In this document: positions 44,551 through 53,191 of the stretch, in pieces
How positions within the stretch are numbered: the first letter of the stretch is position 1
Layout: each line of letters opens with the position of its first letter
Assembly: GCA_910584065.1 (NCBI GenBank)
Contig: CAJTZN010000002.1
Location: 37,620-101,619, forward strand
From: an uncultured Eubacterium sp.
Lineage (GTDB): Bacteria; Bacillota; Clostridia; Lachnospirales; Lachnospiraceae
DNA: 64,000 nucleotides
Reading direction: 5' to 3'
Notes under the pieces: model-generated
Databases searched by the model: none
The model's input: only the letters and a program-made list of their open reading frames with translations
Told to the model about the DNA's origin: nothing
Made by a program: the position numbers and the translations under genes

Positions 44551-46353
44551 ATGGCAGAGTCAATGAAGGGCCTGCGGCGGACATGCCGGTGTGCGGAGCT
44601 GACAAAAGAGCACATCGGGCAGACTGTGACCGTGATGGGCTGGGTACAGAAGAGCAGAAATAAGGGCGGTATCATTTTCGTGGATCTCCGCGACCGCACG
44701 GGGATCATACAGCTGATTTTTGAGCAGGGGGAGACGGCAGAAGAGGCGTTTGAAAAGGCGGCGAAACTGCGCGCGGAGTTTGTTGTGGCCGTGACTGGTA
44801 CGGTGGAGCATCGTTCGGGAGCCGTAAATGAAAATCTGCTGACCGGATCGATCGAGGTGCGGGCCAAGGAGATCCGCATTCTCTCGGAGTCGGAGACGCC
44901 GCCGTTTCCGATCGAGGAGGACAGTCGCACGAAAGATGACATCCGGCTTCACTATCGTTTTTTGGATCTGAGACGTCCGGATCTGCAGCGAAATCTCATG
45001 ATGCGCAGCCGGATTGCGATGCTGACCAGGCAGTTTCTGGCAGAAGAAGGTTTCTTGGAAATCGAGACGCCGATGCTGACGAAGAGTACGCCGGAGGGCG
45101 CCAGGGATTATCTCGTGCCGAGCCGCGTGCATCCGGGCAGTTTTTACGCGCTCCCGCAGTCGCCGCAGTTGTTTAAGCAGCTTTTGATGTGTTCCGGGTA
45201 CGACCGGTATTTCCAGATCACAAAATGTTTCCGCGACGAGGATCTGCGCGCTGACCGGCAGCCGGAGTTTACGCAGATCGATATGGAGCTTTCATTTGTA
45301 GACGAGGATGATGTGATCGATGTGAATGAGCGCCTGTTGAAGAAGTTGTGGAAAGAGGTGCTCGGGCAGGAACTTACGCTGCCATTTCCGCGTATGACCT
45401 GGCAGGAGGCGATGGACCGTTTCGGTTCGGATAAGCCGGATACGCGGTTTGGCATGGAACTTTGTGATGTGACGGAGATCGTGCGGGACTGCGGGTTCGG
45501 CGTGTTTACCGGCGCGGTTTCGGCAGGCGGTTCCGTGCGGGGCATCAACGCGAAAGGGCAGGGAGCGATGCCGCGCAAGAAGATTGATAAACTAGTGGAT
45601 TTTGCCAAGGATTTCGGGGCAAAGGGACTGGCTTATGTGAGCATACAGCCGGATGGAAGCCTGAAATCCTCGTTCGCGAAATTTATGACCGAGGACGAGC
45701 TTCAGGCGCTCGTGGAGGCGATGGATGGCGAGCCGGGCGATCTGCTCTTGTTTGCTGCTGATAAGGACAAGGTCGTGTACGATGTACTGGGGAACCTGCG
45801 TCTGGAACTGGCAAGGCAGCTCGAACTTCTCGATAAAAATACCTATCATTTTCTGTGGGTTACGGAATTTCCGCTGTTGGAGTACAACGAGGATCTCGGG
45901 CGCTATCAGGCGATGCACCACCCGTTTACGATGCCGATGGAGGAGGATCTTCCGCTGATCGATCAGGAACCGGGAAAGGTGCGGGCGAGGGCGTACGATA
46001 TCGTGCTCAACGGTACGGAACTCGGCGGGGGATCGGTACGTATCCACCAGAATGATATACAGGAGAAAATGTTTGAGTGCCTCGGCTTTACGAAGGAAGC
46101 GGCAAAAGAGCAGTTTGGTTTCCTGCTGCGCGCGTTTGAGTACGGCGTGCCGCCGCATGCGGGGCTTGCCTACGGGTTTGACCGCCTCGTTATGCTGATG
46201 GCAAAAGAGGATAACATCCGCGAAGTCATCGCGTTCCCGAAAGTGAAAGACGCATCGTGTCCGCTGACGGCGGCCCCGGATGTGGTAGACGAAAAACAGC
46301 TGGAGGAACTTTGTATCGAGGTAAAAAAGGAAGAGATAGAAAAGGAGGAATGA
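44551..46353 (+). CDS. aspS: Aspartyl-tRNA synthetase
   Basis: 600 residues, bacterial-type class IIb enzyme: N-terminal OB-fold anticodon domain (VMGWVQKSRNKGGIIFVDLR), motif 1 (FLEIETPMLTKSTPEGARD), motif 2 (FQITKCFRDEDLRADRQPEF), the bacterial GAD insert (about residues 285-420) and motif 3 (AYGFDRLVMLMA). The start at 44551 matches the usual AspRS N-terminus and has AGAGGA five bases upstream. A longer open frame runs back into the 93-bp repeats, giving 53 extra codons that I regard as untranslated leader. Its stop overlaps the ribosome site of galM. Confidence 0.96.
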   Translation: MAESMKGLRRTCRCAELTKEHIGQTVTVMGWVQKSRNKGGIIFVDLRDRTGIIQLIFEQGETAEEAFEKAAKLRAEFVVAVTGTVEHRSGAVNENLLTGSIEVRAKEIRILSESETPPFPIEEDSRTKDDIRLHYRFLDLRRPDLQRNLMMRSRIAMLTRQFLAEEGFLEIETPMLTKSTPEGARDYLVPSRVHPGSFYALPQSPQLFKQLLMCSGYDRYFQITKCFRDEDLRADRQPEFTQIDMELSFVDEDDVIDVNERLLKKLWKEVLGQELTLPFPRMTWQEAMDRFGSDKPDTRFGMELCDVTEIVRDCGFGVFTGAVSAGGSVRGINAKGQGAMPRKKIDKLVDFAKDFGAKGLAYVSIQPDGSLKSSFAKFMTEDELQALVEAMDGEPGDLLLFAADKDKVVYDVLGNLRLELARQLELLDKNTYHFLWVTEFPLLEYNEDLGRYQAMHHPFTMPMEEDLPLIDQEPGKVRARAYDIVLNGTELGGGSVRIHQNDIQEKMFECLGFTKEAAKEQFGFLLRAFEYGVPPHAGLAYGFDRLVMLMAKEDNIREVIAFPKVKDASCPLTAAPDVVDEKQLEELCIEVKKEEIEKEE

Positions 46354-46356
46354 ATC

Positions 46357-47394
46357 GTGAGTGTGCAGGCAAAGCAATTTGGAACGACGAAGAATGGGGA
46401 AGAAGTGACGTGTTACACGCTGGAGAACAAAAATGGGATGAAGGCCGAATTCATTGATTACGGCGCGATCATCGTATCGCTGTTCGTGCCGGACAAGGAC
46501 GGCAAGCTGGACGACGTGGTGCTTGGATATGATGATGTGGCCGCCTATGAGGCAAATGGCTGTTTCTTTGGTGCCCTGATCGGCAGACATGGCAACCGGA
46601 TCGGCGGCGCGTCATTTGAATTAAATGGTGTTACCTATGAACTGGAAAAAAATGACGGTGAAAACAATCTGCACGGCGGTACGCCGGGCTATCACAAAGT
46701 GATGTATCAGGTGGAGACGAGCGACGACAGCGTGACATTTTCCCGCACGAGTCCGCATATGGAACAGGGGTATCCCGGAAATCTCGACCTGAGCGTGACC
46801 TATACGTTGACGGACGACAATGAACTGAAGATCACGTATACGGCAAAATCGGATCAGGACACACTGTGCAATATGACGAACCATTCGTATTTTAATCTGA
46901 AAGGGCATGATGGCGGAGAGATCACGGATCACAACGTATGGATCAAGGCAAATGGCTTTACCGAGACGAGCGACGATCTGATTCCGAATGGAACGATCGT
47001 GGATGTGACGGGAACGCCCATGGATTTCCGTACGAAAAAGGCGATCGGCGACGAGATCGGGGCCGATTACAAGCCACTCGTGATCGCCGGCGGTTATGAC
47101 CACAATTACGCGCTGGATAAAAAATCCGGAGCACTGGAAAAAGTGGCGGAGCTTTCGGAAGATCGTTCCGGGCGCACGATGGAAGTATATACCGATCTTC
47201 CGGGCATGCAGCTCTACACGGGCAATTTTATCGAAAAAGAGAATGGGAAAGGGGGAACCGTTTATACGAAGAGGAATGGCGTGTGCTTTGAGACGCAGTT
47301 TTTCCCAAATTCCATCCATGTGCCATCCTTTGATTCCTGCGTGTTAAAAGCCGGAGAGACATTTACGACGACGACGATCTACCGATTCTGCTAA
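46357..47394 (+). CDS. galM: Aldose 1-epimerase (galactose mutarotase)
   Basis: 345 residues. GalM interconverts alpha and beta anomers of galactose and other aldoses. Motifs: NRIGGASFELNGVTYEL, the HGGTPGYHKVMY segment (His), the catalytic-acid His region MTNHSYFNL, GGYDHNYAL, and the late Glu-bearing NGVCFETQFFPNSIH. No signal peptide is present, so the enzyme is cytoplasmic. The start is a GTG with AAGGAGG eight bases upstream, and it lies four bases after the aspS stop. No other Leloir gene is near. Confidence 0.95.
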   Translation: MSVQAKQFGTTKNGEEVTCYTLENKNGMKAEFIDYGAIIVSLFVPDKDGKLDDVVLGYDDVAAYEANGCFFGALIGRHGNRIGGASFELNGVTYELEKNDGENNLHGGTPGYHKVMYQVETSDDSVTFSRTSPHMEQGYPGNLDLSVTYTLTDDNELKITYTAKSDQDTLCNMTNHSYFNLKGHDGGEITDHNVWIKANGFTETSDDLIPNGTIVDVTGTPMDFRTKKAIGDEIGADYKPLVIAGGYDHNYALDKKSGALEKVAELSEDRSGRTMEVYTDLPGMQLYTGNFIEKENGKGGTVYTKRNGVCFETQFFPNSIHVPSFDSCVLKAGETFTTTTIYRFC

Positions 47395-47535
47395 CAGGCA
47401 CGCGATCCGTTTTTTTATGAGAGGAGAGCGAAGTGTACACCGTCCGGGGCCGAAAAATTTTCTTCCCTTGGTATAACCGAACAAGGTATCGGCGAATACT
47501 ATAAGGATAAGGATAAAAACCGAAGGAGAAAAAAT

Positions 47536-47961
47536 GTGAATAGTGTTCTGGGGAAATTGATCCAAAAGGAATTTGGGAGAAATAAATATAAAACTTACTG
47601 TAATAAGTTAGACCGGAAAGAGTGCATGGACATTTTCTGCGATATTTACCTCAATCTCAACCAGAGTTCCGAGGAGTATCTCAGTGACCGGCTCCTGAAT
47701 CTCTTACGGACCGTCCAGCTTTCCGTTAAGATCAGCCAGATCTTCTTTTATATCACGGCAGGATTTGTCGTCGGTATCCTGGCGCTGACGCTGATGCCGG
47801 CGATGCTGGAAGTGAAAGTGACGGCAATGGGCATTTTAATGGTGCTGTATTTGTTCAAGCTGACGGAGTATGTGACAAACCGTTACTGTGACCGGGATGT
47901 CCGGCTTGTTCTCATTTATAAGACGGCGTTATTTCACTTGTTGTCAGAGGAAGGGCGGTAA
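47536..47961 (+). CDS. Small membrane protein of unknown function
   Basis: 141 residues. A charged N-terminal region of about 65 residues with three Cys (TYCNKLDRKECMDIFCDIYL) is followed by two adjoining membrane helices (about 73-92 and 96-115) and a short basic tail. I do not recognise the family. The GTG start at 47536 has AAGGAG nine bases upstream. The 141-base gap before it has no clear terminator. It lies 26 bases before the hemolysin III-type gene and may share a transcript with it. Confidence 0.65.
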   Translation: MNSVLGKLIQKEFGRNKYKTYCNKLDRKECMDIFCDIYLNLNQSSEEYLSDRLLNLLRTVQLSVKISQIFFYITAGFVVGILALTLMPAMLEVKVTAMGILMVLYLFKLTEYVTNRYCDRDVRLVLIYKTALFHLLSEEGR

Positions 47962-47987
47962 TACGGGGAGAGAAAGAGAGAATTGTT

Positions 47988-48662
47988 ATGAAACGAACTC
48001 GTTTGAAAGATAGGGATCTTCCGTTTTACACACGGGGGGAAGAAATTTTTAATATGGTTTCCCATATTGTGGGAGGGGCTTTGGCGGTGGCGGCGCTTGT
48101 TTTGTGCGTCGTCTGTTCCGCGCTCAAAGGTGATGCGTGGAGCGTCGTTGCTTCGGCAATTTATGGGGCGACGATGGTCCTACTCTATACGATGTCCAGC
48201 ATTTACCACGGATTGACGTCGGAGATGGCGAAAAAGGTATTTCAGGTCATTGACCACTGCACGATCTATTTTCTCATCGCGGGGACGTATACGCCGATCA
48301 CGCTGGCGGGGCTTAGGGTCGAGCATCCCGTCATCGGGTTTGTCGTGTTTGGCATCGTGTGGGCGTGCTGTTTTACGGCGGCTACATTGACGGCGATCGA
48401 TCTGGAAAAGTATAAAAAACTGGCGATGATCTGCTATCTGGGGATGGGATGGTGTATCGTGTTTTTCATCCGGCCGACGATCGAGCTGCTCGGCGTGGGC
48501 GGCATGACATTTCTTTTGACGGGCGGCGTGGCCTATACGATCGGCGCGGTGCTATATGGCATCGGGAAACGGAAAAAGTACATGCACTCCCTGTTTCATT
48601 TGTTTGTCATCGCGGGGAGCGTGCTTCACTTTTTCATGATCCTGTTTTATGTGATCTTGTGA
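47988..48662 (+). CDS. Hemolysin III/PAQR-family membrane protein
   Basis: 224 residues with seven predicted membrane helices. Family motifs are seen: EEIFNMVSHIVGG near the N-terminus, SSIYHGL, DHCTIYFLIAGTYTP in the middle and HSLFHLFVIAGSVLHFF at the end; their His and Asp residues form the zinc site of PAQR proteins. The name hemolysin III is historical; bacterial members are linked to membrane lipid homeostasis and possible ceramidase-like hydrolysis, which is not established here. The ATG follows GGGAGAGAAAGAGAG. Confidence 0.88.
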   Translation: MKRTRLKDRDLPFYTRGEEIFNMVSHIVGGALAVAALVLCVVCSALKGDAWSVVASAIYGATMVLLYTMSSIYHGLTSEMAKKVFQVIDHCTIYFLIAGTYTPITLAGLRVEHPVIGFVVFGIVWACCFTAATLTAIDLEKYKKLAMICYLGMGWCIVFFIRPTIELLGVGGMTFLLTGGVAYTIGAVLYGIGKRKKYMHSLFHLFVIAGSVLHFFMILFYVIL

Positions 48663-48697
48663 TGCCAGGCGGGAGAACGGAGCAATCTGGGGCATCC

Positions 48698-48750
48698 GTT
48701 GGGGGCAAAGTCCCTTTTGACCCCAACATCATTTAGGGCGATTTGGTAGG
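48698..48750 (+). promoter_or_regulatory. Hairpins in the fabV leader
   Basis: GTTGGGG (48698-48704) pairs with CCCCAAC (48721-48727), and GGGG (48739-48742) pairs with CCCC (48747-48750). Neither is followed by a strong T-run. They could be a weak terminator for the PAQR gene or an operator region for fabV. Confidence 0.35.
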
Positions 48751-48802
48751 GGATAACCCCGACATTATTTTGTTGTGCGCAGGCACAGGAAGGAGTAACG
48801 AG

Positions 48803-49975
48803 ATGGTAGTAGAGCCAAAAGTAAAAGGATTTATCTGTACGACGGCACATCCGAAAGGCTGTGAGGAGAGTGTCCGCAGACAGATCGAGTGTACGAAACA
48901 ATACCGGGAGGGGGCACAAGTTCCGTCCAAGGTGCCGAAGAAGGTGCTTGTGATCGGATCTTCGACCGGATACGGGCTGGCTTCCCGCATTGCTGTTACA
49001 TATGGGTATGGCGCGGACACGATCGGAGTTGCTTTTGAGAAGGAGTCCAATGGAAAGCGTACGGCGACCGCCGGCTGGTACAACACGGCGGCATTTGAAG
49101 CTTTTGCGAAGGAAGACGGCTATTACGCGAAATCGTTTAACGGCGACGGCTTTTCCACGGAAATGAAGGAGCAGGTGATCCAGTGCATCAAGGAGGACTT
49201 CGGGCAGGTCGATCTGATCGTTTACAGCATGGCGGCTCCGAGGCGCACGATGCCGGATGGAACGGTGGTTTCGTCTGTTTTGAAGACTGTGGGGGAACCG
49301 TTTACGAATAAGACGATCGACCTGCGGACCAATGAGATCAAAGAAGTGACTGTCCCGGCGGCGAATGACGATGAGATCCAGGCGACCGTGCAGGTCATGG
49401 GTGGCGAGGACTGGAAGGACTGGATCCGCGCGCTCCACGATGCCGGCGTCATCAAACAGGGCGCTGTCACGCTTGCTTATTCCTATATCGGGCCGGTTGT
49501 GACACATCCGATCTATAAGGAGGGTTCGATCGGGCAGGCGAAGAAGCATCTCTATGATACGTCGGTGCAGCTGACGAAAGAATTTGCGGACATTGGACTG
49601 AAAGCGTATATTTCCGTGAACAAAGCGCTTGTGACGCAGTCGAGCGCCGCCATCCCGATCGTGCCGCTCTATATGTCCCTGCTTTACCGGATCATGAAGG
49701 AGGCCGGACTGCACGAGGGATGTATCGAGCAGATGGACCGTTTGTTCCTGGATAAATTGATCGGGCATGTGGAGACGGATGAAGAAGGCAGGATCCGCAT
49801 GGATGATTATGAGATGAGGGCGGACGTGCAGAAGAAGATCACGGACGTCTGGGAGGGCATCGACTCGCAGTCCGTTCAGGAACTTGCGGATATTGAAGGG
49901 TTCTGGGATGAGTTTTACCAGATGTTTGGTTTCCGGTATGACAATGTGGATTATACGGAGGATGTGCAGATCTAG
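48803..49975 (+). CDS. fabV: Trans-2-enoyl-CoA/ACP reductase FabV
   Basis: 390 residues. FabV is the large, single-chain enoyl reductase of the SDR superfamily that completes fatty-acid elongation or butyryl-type reduction using NADH. Motifs: the N-terminal cap (VEPKVKGFICTTAHPKGCE), the NAD site (VIGSSTGYGLASRI), YSMAAPRR, and the FabV catalytic spacing Y-x8-K in IYKEGSIGQAKKH. FabV is intrinsically triclosan-tolerant in other bacteria, so the same may hold here. The ATG at 48803 follows AGGAG; 20 upstream in-frame codons have no ribosome site. No other fab gene is adjacent. Confidence 0.94.
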   Translation: MVVEPKVKGFICTTAHPKGCEESVRRQIECTKQYREGAQVPSKVPKKVLVIGSSTGYGLASRIAVTYGYGADTIGVAFEKESNGKRTATAGWYNTAAFEAFAKEDGYYAKSFNGDGFSTEMKEQVIQCIKEDFGQVDLIVYSMAAPRRTMPDGTVVSSVLKTVGEPFTNKTIDLRTNEIKEVTVPAANDDEIQATVQVMGGEDWKDWIRALHDAGVIKQGAVTLAYSYIGPVVTHPIYKEGSIGQAKKHLYDTSVQLTKEFADIGLKAYISVNKALVTQSSAAIPIVPLYMSLLYRIMKEAGLHEGCIEQMDRLFLDKLIGHVETDEEGRIRMDDYEMRADVQKKITDVWEGIDSQSVQELADIEGFWDEFYQMFGFRYDNVDYTEDVQI

Positions 49976-50024
49976 GGATCGGCCATCCTGCCGGAAACAA
50001 CAATATATCAATCAGTGAAATAAA

Positions 50025-50089
50025 ACACGGAATCGGTGTATTGACACACGGAATCCGTGTATAAAATCCCCCTATTGAAACATTATAAT
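50025..50089 (+). promoter_or_regulatory. Two 15-bp palindromic operators and a -10 box upstream of the Agr regulatory operon
   Basis: ACACGGAATCCGTGT at 50046-50060 is a perfect 7+1+7 palindrome, and ACACGGAATCGGTGT at 50025-50039 is the same with one mismatch. Their starts are 21 bp apart, two helical turns. A TATAAT at 50084-50089 lacks a good -35 at 17 bases (ATAAAA), which suits an activated promoter. The XRE protein encoded just downstream is the obvious candidate ligand. Confidence 0.7.
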
Positions 50090-50118
50090 GAAAGAAAAAG
50101 GTTTTGAGGTGTACATCT

Positions 50119-50481
50119 ATGCCAATAGATAATGTTTCAATCGGGAAGAAACTAAAAGAACTGAGGATGGGGCGGGAGTTGACGCAGGCGCAGCTGGCCG
50201 ATGTTCTTCATATGAACCAGCAGAGCATCAGCCGCTATGAAACGGGCGAGGCCCAGATTTCCTATACGGATATGGTTCGTCTATCGAAGTATTTTGGAAT
50301 CTCATCGGACTATTTTTTTGAGATGGAAATGAATGAGTTTCAAGAGGACGAAGTACGTTTGCTCGCGTATTACCGCGCGATCAATGAAAAACTAAAACCA
50401 CAGGCACTCAATCTCGTCAAAACACTGGCAGATGAATTCCCGAAGGAAGATGGTAAAAGGGTAGGTGAGTGGCAGGGATGA
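50119..50481 (+). CDS. XRE-family helix-turn-helix regulator
   Basis: 120 residues. An N-terminal Cro/C1-type domain (GKKLKELRMGRELTQAQLAD, QQSISRYETGEAQISY) is followed by a helical tail (EDEVRLLAYYRAINEKLKP). The ATG at 50119 follows GAGGTG by about ten bases. It is the first gene of a three-gene operon; its stop overlaps the next start (ATGA). Two palindromic operators lie upstream, so autoregulation is likely. It may gate the Agr-type response. Confidence 0.9.
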   Translation: MPIDNVSIGKKLKELRMGRELTQAQLADVLHMNQQSISRYETGEAQISYTDMVRLSKYFGISSDYFFEMEMNEFQEDEVRLLAYYRAINEKLKPQALNLVKTLADEFPKEDGKRVGEWQG

Positions 50482-51218
50482 GAGTGCTGATATTGGAAGA
50501 TAACGAGAAGACGCGGAAGGCACTGGTGAAGATCGTTCGCTCGTGCGCTCCTGACGGTGAGATCTGTGATTTTGGAAATCGCGCGGACGCCTATATGTGC
50601 GCGTGGGAAAAGGAAGTAGATCTGTTTTTGATCGATATCGTGTTAGAACCGCAGAGAAAGAATGATAATTCAGGCATCGTTTTTGCGGATTCGATGAGGG
50701 AAAATGTGAAATACAGGCTGACGCCGATTATTTTTATCACGGTATTATCAGGGTTGGAACCCCAGTTGTTGAAACGGGTACATTGTTATGATTACATAGA
50801 AAAACCGATCGGTGACGGTGAAATTATAAAGAGGCGCCTTTCCGAAGTGATCGAGGGGATCAACTTTGGAAATAAGCACAAACAGCGCGAGTACATCCCG
50901 CTCCGTCACGATGGGATCGGGTATATGGTGTATGTGGATGAAGTGATCTACTTTGCCAGCCGGCGGGGGACGCTTTATATTTATACAGTGGATGATACGA
51001 TTATCATACCAAATTTATCGGCAAAAAACTTTTTACGAAAGATCAAACACACGCTGTTTCTCATGCCGACGTACGGTACGGCAGTAAATCCGAAGTACAT
51101 TGACAGCATTGATTTCAGGAACAGGGAAGTATATCTCCGGGGAACGGAAGACGTAGTATCCATCGGTGGAAGGATGCTGAAGCAGTTCAGGGAGGCGTAT
51201 ATGGAATGGTGTGGTTAG
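50478..51218 (+). CDS. LytTR-family response regulator (AgrA-like)
   Basis: 246 residues. The receiver domain has VLILEDNEKTR, the phospho-acceptor Asp in LFLIDIVLEP and the Lys in YIEKPIGDG. The LytTR DNA-binding domain spans about residues 135-246 (YMVYVDEVIYFASRRGTLYI, FLMPTYGTAVNPKYIDSID, GRMLKQFREAY). AgrA-type regulators bind imperfect direct repeats. The start is the ATG overlapping the XRE stop; a GTG at 50469 would also be in frame. The 3' end overlaps the kinase gene by 13 bases. Confidence 0.93.
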   Translation: MRVLILEDNEKTRKALVKIVRSCAPDGEICDFGNRADAYMCAWEKEVDLFLIDIVLEPQRKNDNSGIVFADSMRENVKYRLTPIIFITVLSGLEPQLLKRVHCYDYIEKPIGDGEIIKRRLSEVIEGINFGNKHKQREYIPLRHDGIGYMVYVDEVIYFASRRGTLYIYTVDDTIIIPNLSAKNFLRKIKHTLFLMPTYGTAVNPKYIDSIDFRNREVYLRGTEDVVSIGGRMLKQFREAYMEWCG

Positions 51219-52471
51219 ATGCCGCTGTCGCGGTGGCTGCGAGCCTGCTTGAACTTTGCAGTATACTCGTCATCCTGTCCGCGTTTGCCGATAAAAGAAA
51301 AACAGATCATGTTATGAAGCAGGTGCTGCCCTGCATGATCGTGATGGCGTGTATGGTGGCCATTAATTTTTTTCAGGTGAGTGAGTTTTTGCTGCTCGTT
51401 TGTTATGGGATGATAATACTGAATTCTTTTTGGTATTATCATTTTTCTGTTCCTGAGGGTATTTTTTACTGTGTGTTGGGGGTGATTCTAGCCAGTATGC
51501 TTGAAATGTTAATATATGTTCCGGTCTATCTGATATGGGGAGGAAGTTCGCTTTGGCAGTATATTCCTGTCATGATTGGCCTTCTGACACTTGCCGTATG
51601 CTGTTATTTGCGGCGCCGGGGAATCCTCAATCCGCTGAAAAGATTCAGCTGGTTAAGAGAGAATAACGGTTTAACGGTTATCGCTGTTATCGGCGGGGTC
51701 GTTTTTCTGACGATCGTGCTGTTTAAGAGCGGAGCCGGATTGAATTTTATGGAAGGCGCTTATTTTATATTGGCGGTACTGGCCATCCTGTCCGCGTTGT
51801 ACAAAATTTCAATCTACCGCTATGAAATGAAGGTCAGAAAGGAATATTCCGAGGCTTACACGGCGCTGTTAGACCTGATCCGCAGCCGGCAGCATAAATT
51901 TATGAACCAGATCGGCGCGATCTACTCGCTGTTTGAAGTGTATGACAATTACGATGATCTCGTGCGGGAGCAGGCGAGGGAATTGAAGAACCTGCAGCAC
52001 TACATGATGCCGAACCGGATTCTCGTGTTGGAGCGGCCGCTGGTGATCGGACACGTCTACCAGAAGACATGTGAGGCGATGGATCAGGGGATCGACCTGC
52101 AGCTCAATCTGGTCAGCAGCCTGCAGGGATTGGAGATTCCGGATGTCATGCTGATCGAGATCATAGGAAATCTGCTAGATAATGCGATGGAGGAAGTTCT
52201 TCTTCGCAAGAAGGATGAAACGGTATATTTGTCCATCTACCAACAGGATACATGCCTTTGTATCCATGTCAGTAATGAACATCAGAAAATCCCGCAATCC
52301 GCCTATATGAAGTTTTTTGAGAATGGTTATTCGTCAAAGGGAAATGACCGGGGGATCGGGCTGCATTATGTAAAGAAGATCGTAAAAAAATATAGAGGAA
52401 GTATTGATGCGGGTAACGAGAGCAGGAACGGGAGAAATTGTTTTTATATCCGCGTGCGCTTTCCTGTGTAA
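51206..52471 (+). CDS. GHKL sensor histidine kinase (AgrC-like)
   Basis: 421 residues: about six membrane helices in the first 205 residues, a short coiled coil, the phospho-acceptor His in SRQHKFMNQIGAIYSL, an N box (IGNLLDNAMEE) and a G box (GNDRGIGLHYVKKIVKK) that form the GHKL ATPase. The layout is that of AgrC/ComD-class peptide-pheromone receptors. The ATG at 51206 is ten bases after GGAGG inside the regulator gene. Convergent agrD and agrB genes lie just downstream, so the likely ligand is the AgrD-derived cyclic peptide. Confidence 0.92.
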   Translation: MVWLDAAVAVAASLLELCSILVILSAFADKRKTDHVMKQVLPCMIVMACMVAINFFQVSEFLLLVCYGMIILNSFWYYHFSVPEGIFYCVLGVILASMLEMLIYVPVYLIWGGSSLWQYIPVMIGLLTLAVCCYLRRRGILNPLKRFSWLRENNGLTVIAVIGGVVFLTIVLFKSGAGLNFMEGAYFILAVLAILSALYKISIYRYEMKVRKEYSEAYTALLDLIRSRQHKFMNQIGAIYSLFEVYDNYDDLVREQARELKNLQHYMMPNRILVLERPLVIGHVYQKTCEAMDQGIDLQLNLVSSLQGLEIPDVMLIEIIGNLLDNAMEEVLLRKKDETVYLSIYQQDTCLCIHVSNEHQKIPQSAYMKFFENGYSSKGNDRGIGLHYVKKIVKKYRGSIDAGNESRNGRNCFYIRVRFPV

Positions 52472-52515
52472 AAAAGCAGAATTTCACCGGGCGGTGAAAT
52501 TCTGTTTCCTTTTTA
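52470..52515. terminator. Shared bidirectional terminator between the kinase and agrD
   Basis: CAGAATTTCACC (52477-52488) pairs with GGTGAAATTCTG (52493-52504) over a four-base loop, with A-rich and T-rich flanks usable in both directions. On the minus strand the agrD stop codon lies at its edge. Confidence 0.88.
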
Positions 52516-52641
52516 TGTTATGTCTGGATGTTTCGGCTCCCCGAAAAAGAGGAGGCTCGACCCTCTGCAGTGGAAAAAGGGGGTGAACAGCATCGCAAGA
52601 CTACAAAGGGACACGAGTGCATTCCGTGTTGCTTTTTTCAT
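52513..52641 (-). CDS. agrD: AgrD-like cyclic-peptide autoinducer precursor
   Basis: A 42-residue protein with the AgrD layout: a basic amphipathic leader with hydrophobic stretch (MKKATRNALVSLCSLAMLF), a core with a Cys (FFHCRGSSLLFF) and a short tail with Glu and Pro (GEPKHPDIT). AgrB normally cuts before the tail and closes a thiolactone from the Cys to the new C-terminus; here the ring would most likely run from Cys25 to one of the Phe residues before GEP, but the exact size is inferred. AAAGGAG lies eight bases before the ATG, and the start is 41 bases inside the agrB 3' end, so the genes are coupled. Confidence 0.8.
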   Translation of the reverse strand: MKKATRNALVSLCSLAMLFTPFFHCRGSSLLFFGEPKHPDIT

Positions 52642-53191
52642 GATGATCTCCTTTCTTATATATTTTCGCAGCGATCAGCTGCAGTATTTGAAAAACGATT
52701 ACCCAGAATATTAAATTTCGATAGGTAAAGGTTTCCTCGCAGAGAAACAGTAAAAAATAGAGGAACGTAACCGCGCAGCCGATGCTCTTATAAAACAGGT
52801 GCTGTCTGGCCGTCAGTTTCGGCCGGTTGTCGGACGTGACCGGGCCCGTGCAAAAAAGGATCAGTGCCCCCGACAGCAGGACAGCGTTTTGCGCGGGCGG
52901 CGGGAGCGCAATCGTCCGGGAAGCCCAGACCGCTCCGAACAGGAAAAAGAATGTAAACAAGAAGCAGCCCCAGTAAGTGCTAAAATGAATCCCTCCTGAA
53001 AAATTGCGGATCGAGAGTAAGACGGCGATGGCCGCCAGATATTCGTGATCCATACGAAACAGGGAAAAGATCGCATACAGGAGGAGAAACTTGCTGCCCT
53101 CGTACAGCAGGCACGTATAGACATAGCGCATGCCGGCCAGTTCTCTTTCTGTATATTTCCTGAGTAATATTTCTTTTATTTCCTCTTTCAT
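52601..53191 (-). CDS. agrB: AgrB-like autoinducer-processing membrane protease
   Basis: 196 residues with about five membrane helices. The catalytic pair of AgrB peptidases is present as His and Cys in NFSGGIHFSTYWGCF (G-G-x-H-x6-C). AgrB removes the AgrD tail and cyclises the core. The N-terminal amphipathic KEEIKEILLRKYTERELAG is also typical. The gene converges on the XRE-LytTR-GHKL operon and its 3' end contains the agrD start. Processing, precursor, receptor and regulator are therefore all within 3 kb. Confidence 0.93.
   Translation of the reverse strand: MKEEIKEILLRKYTERELAGMRYVYTCLLYEGSKFLLLYAIFSLFRMDHEYLAAIAVLLSIRNFSGGIHFSTYWGCFLFTFFFLFGAVWASRTIALPPPAQNAVLLSGALILFCTGPVTSDNRPKLTARQHLFYKSIGCAVTFLYFLLFLCEETFTYRNLIFWVIVFQILQLIAAKIYKKGDHHEKSNTECTRVPL

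Noticed and set aside
48647..50011. 454-codon minus-strand frame opposite fabV
   Set aside because: The plus-strand fabV has complete motifs and a ribosome site, while the antisense text shows none.
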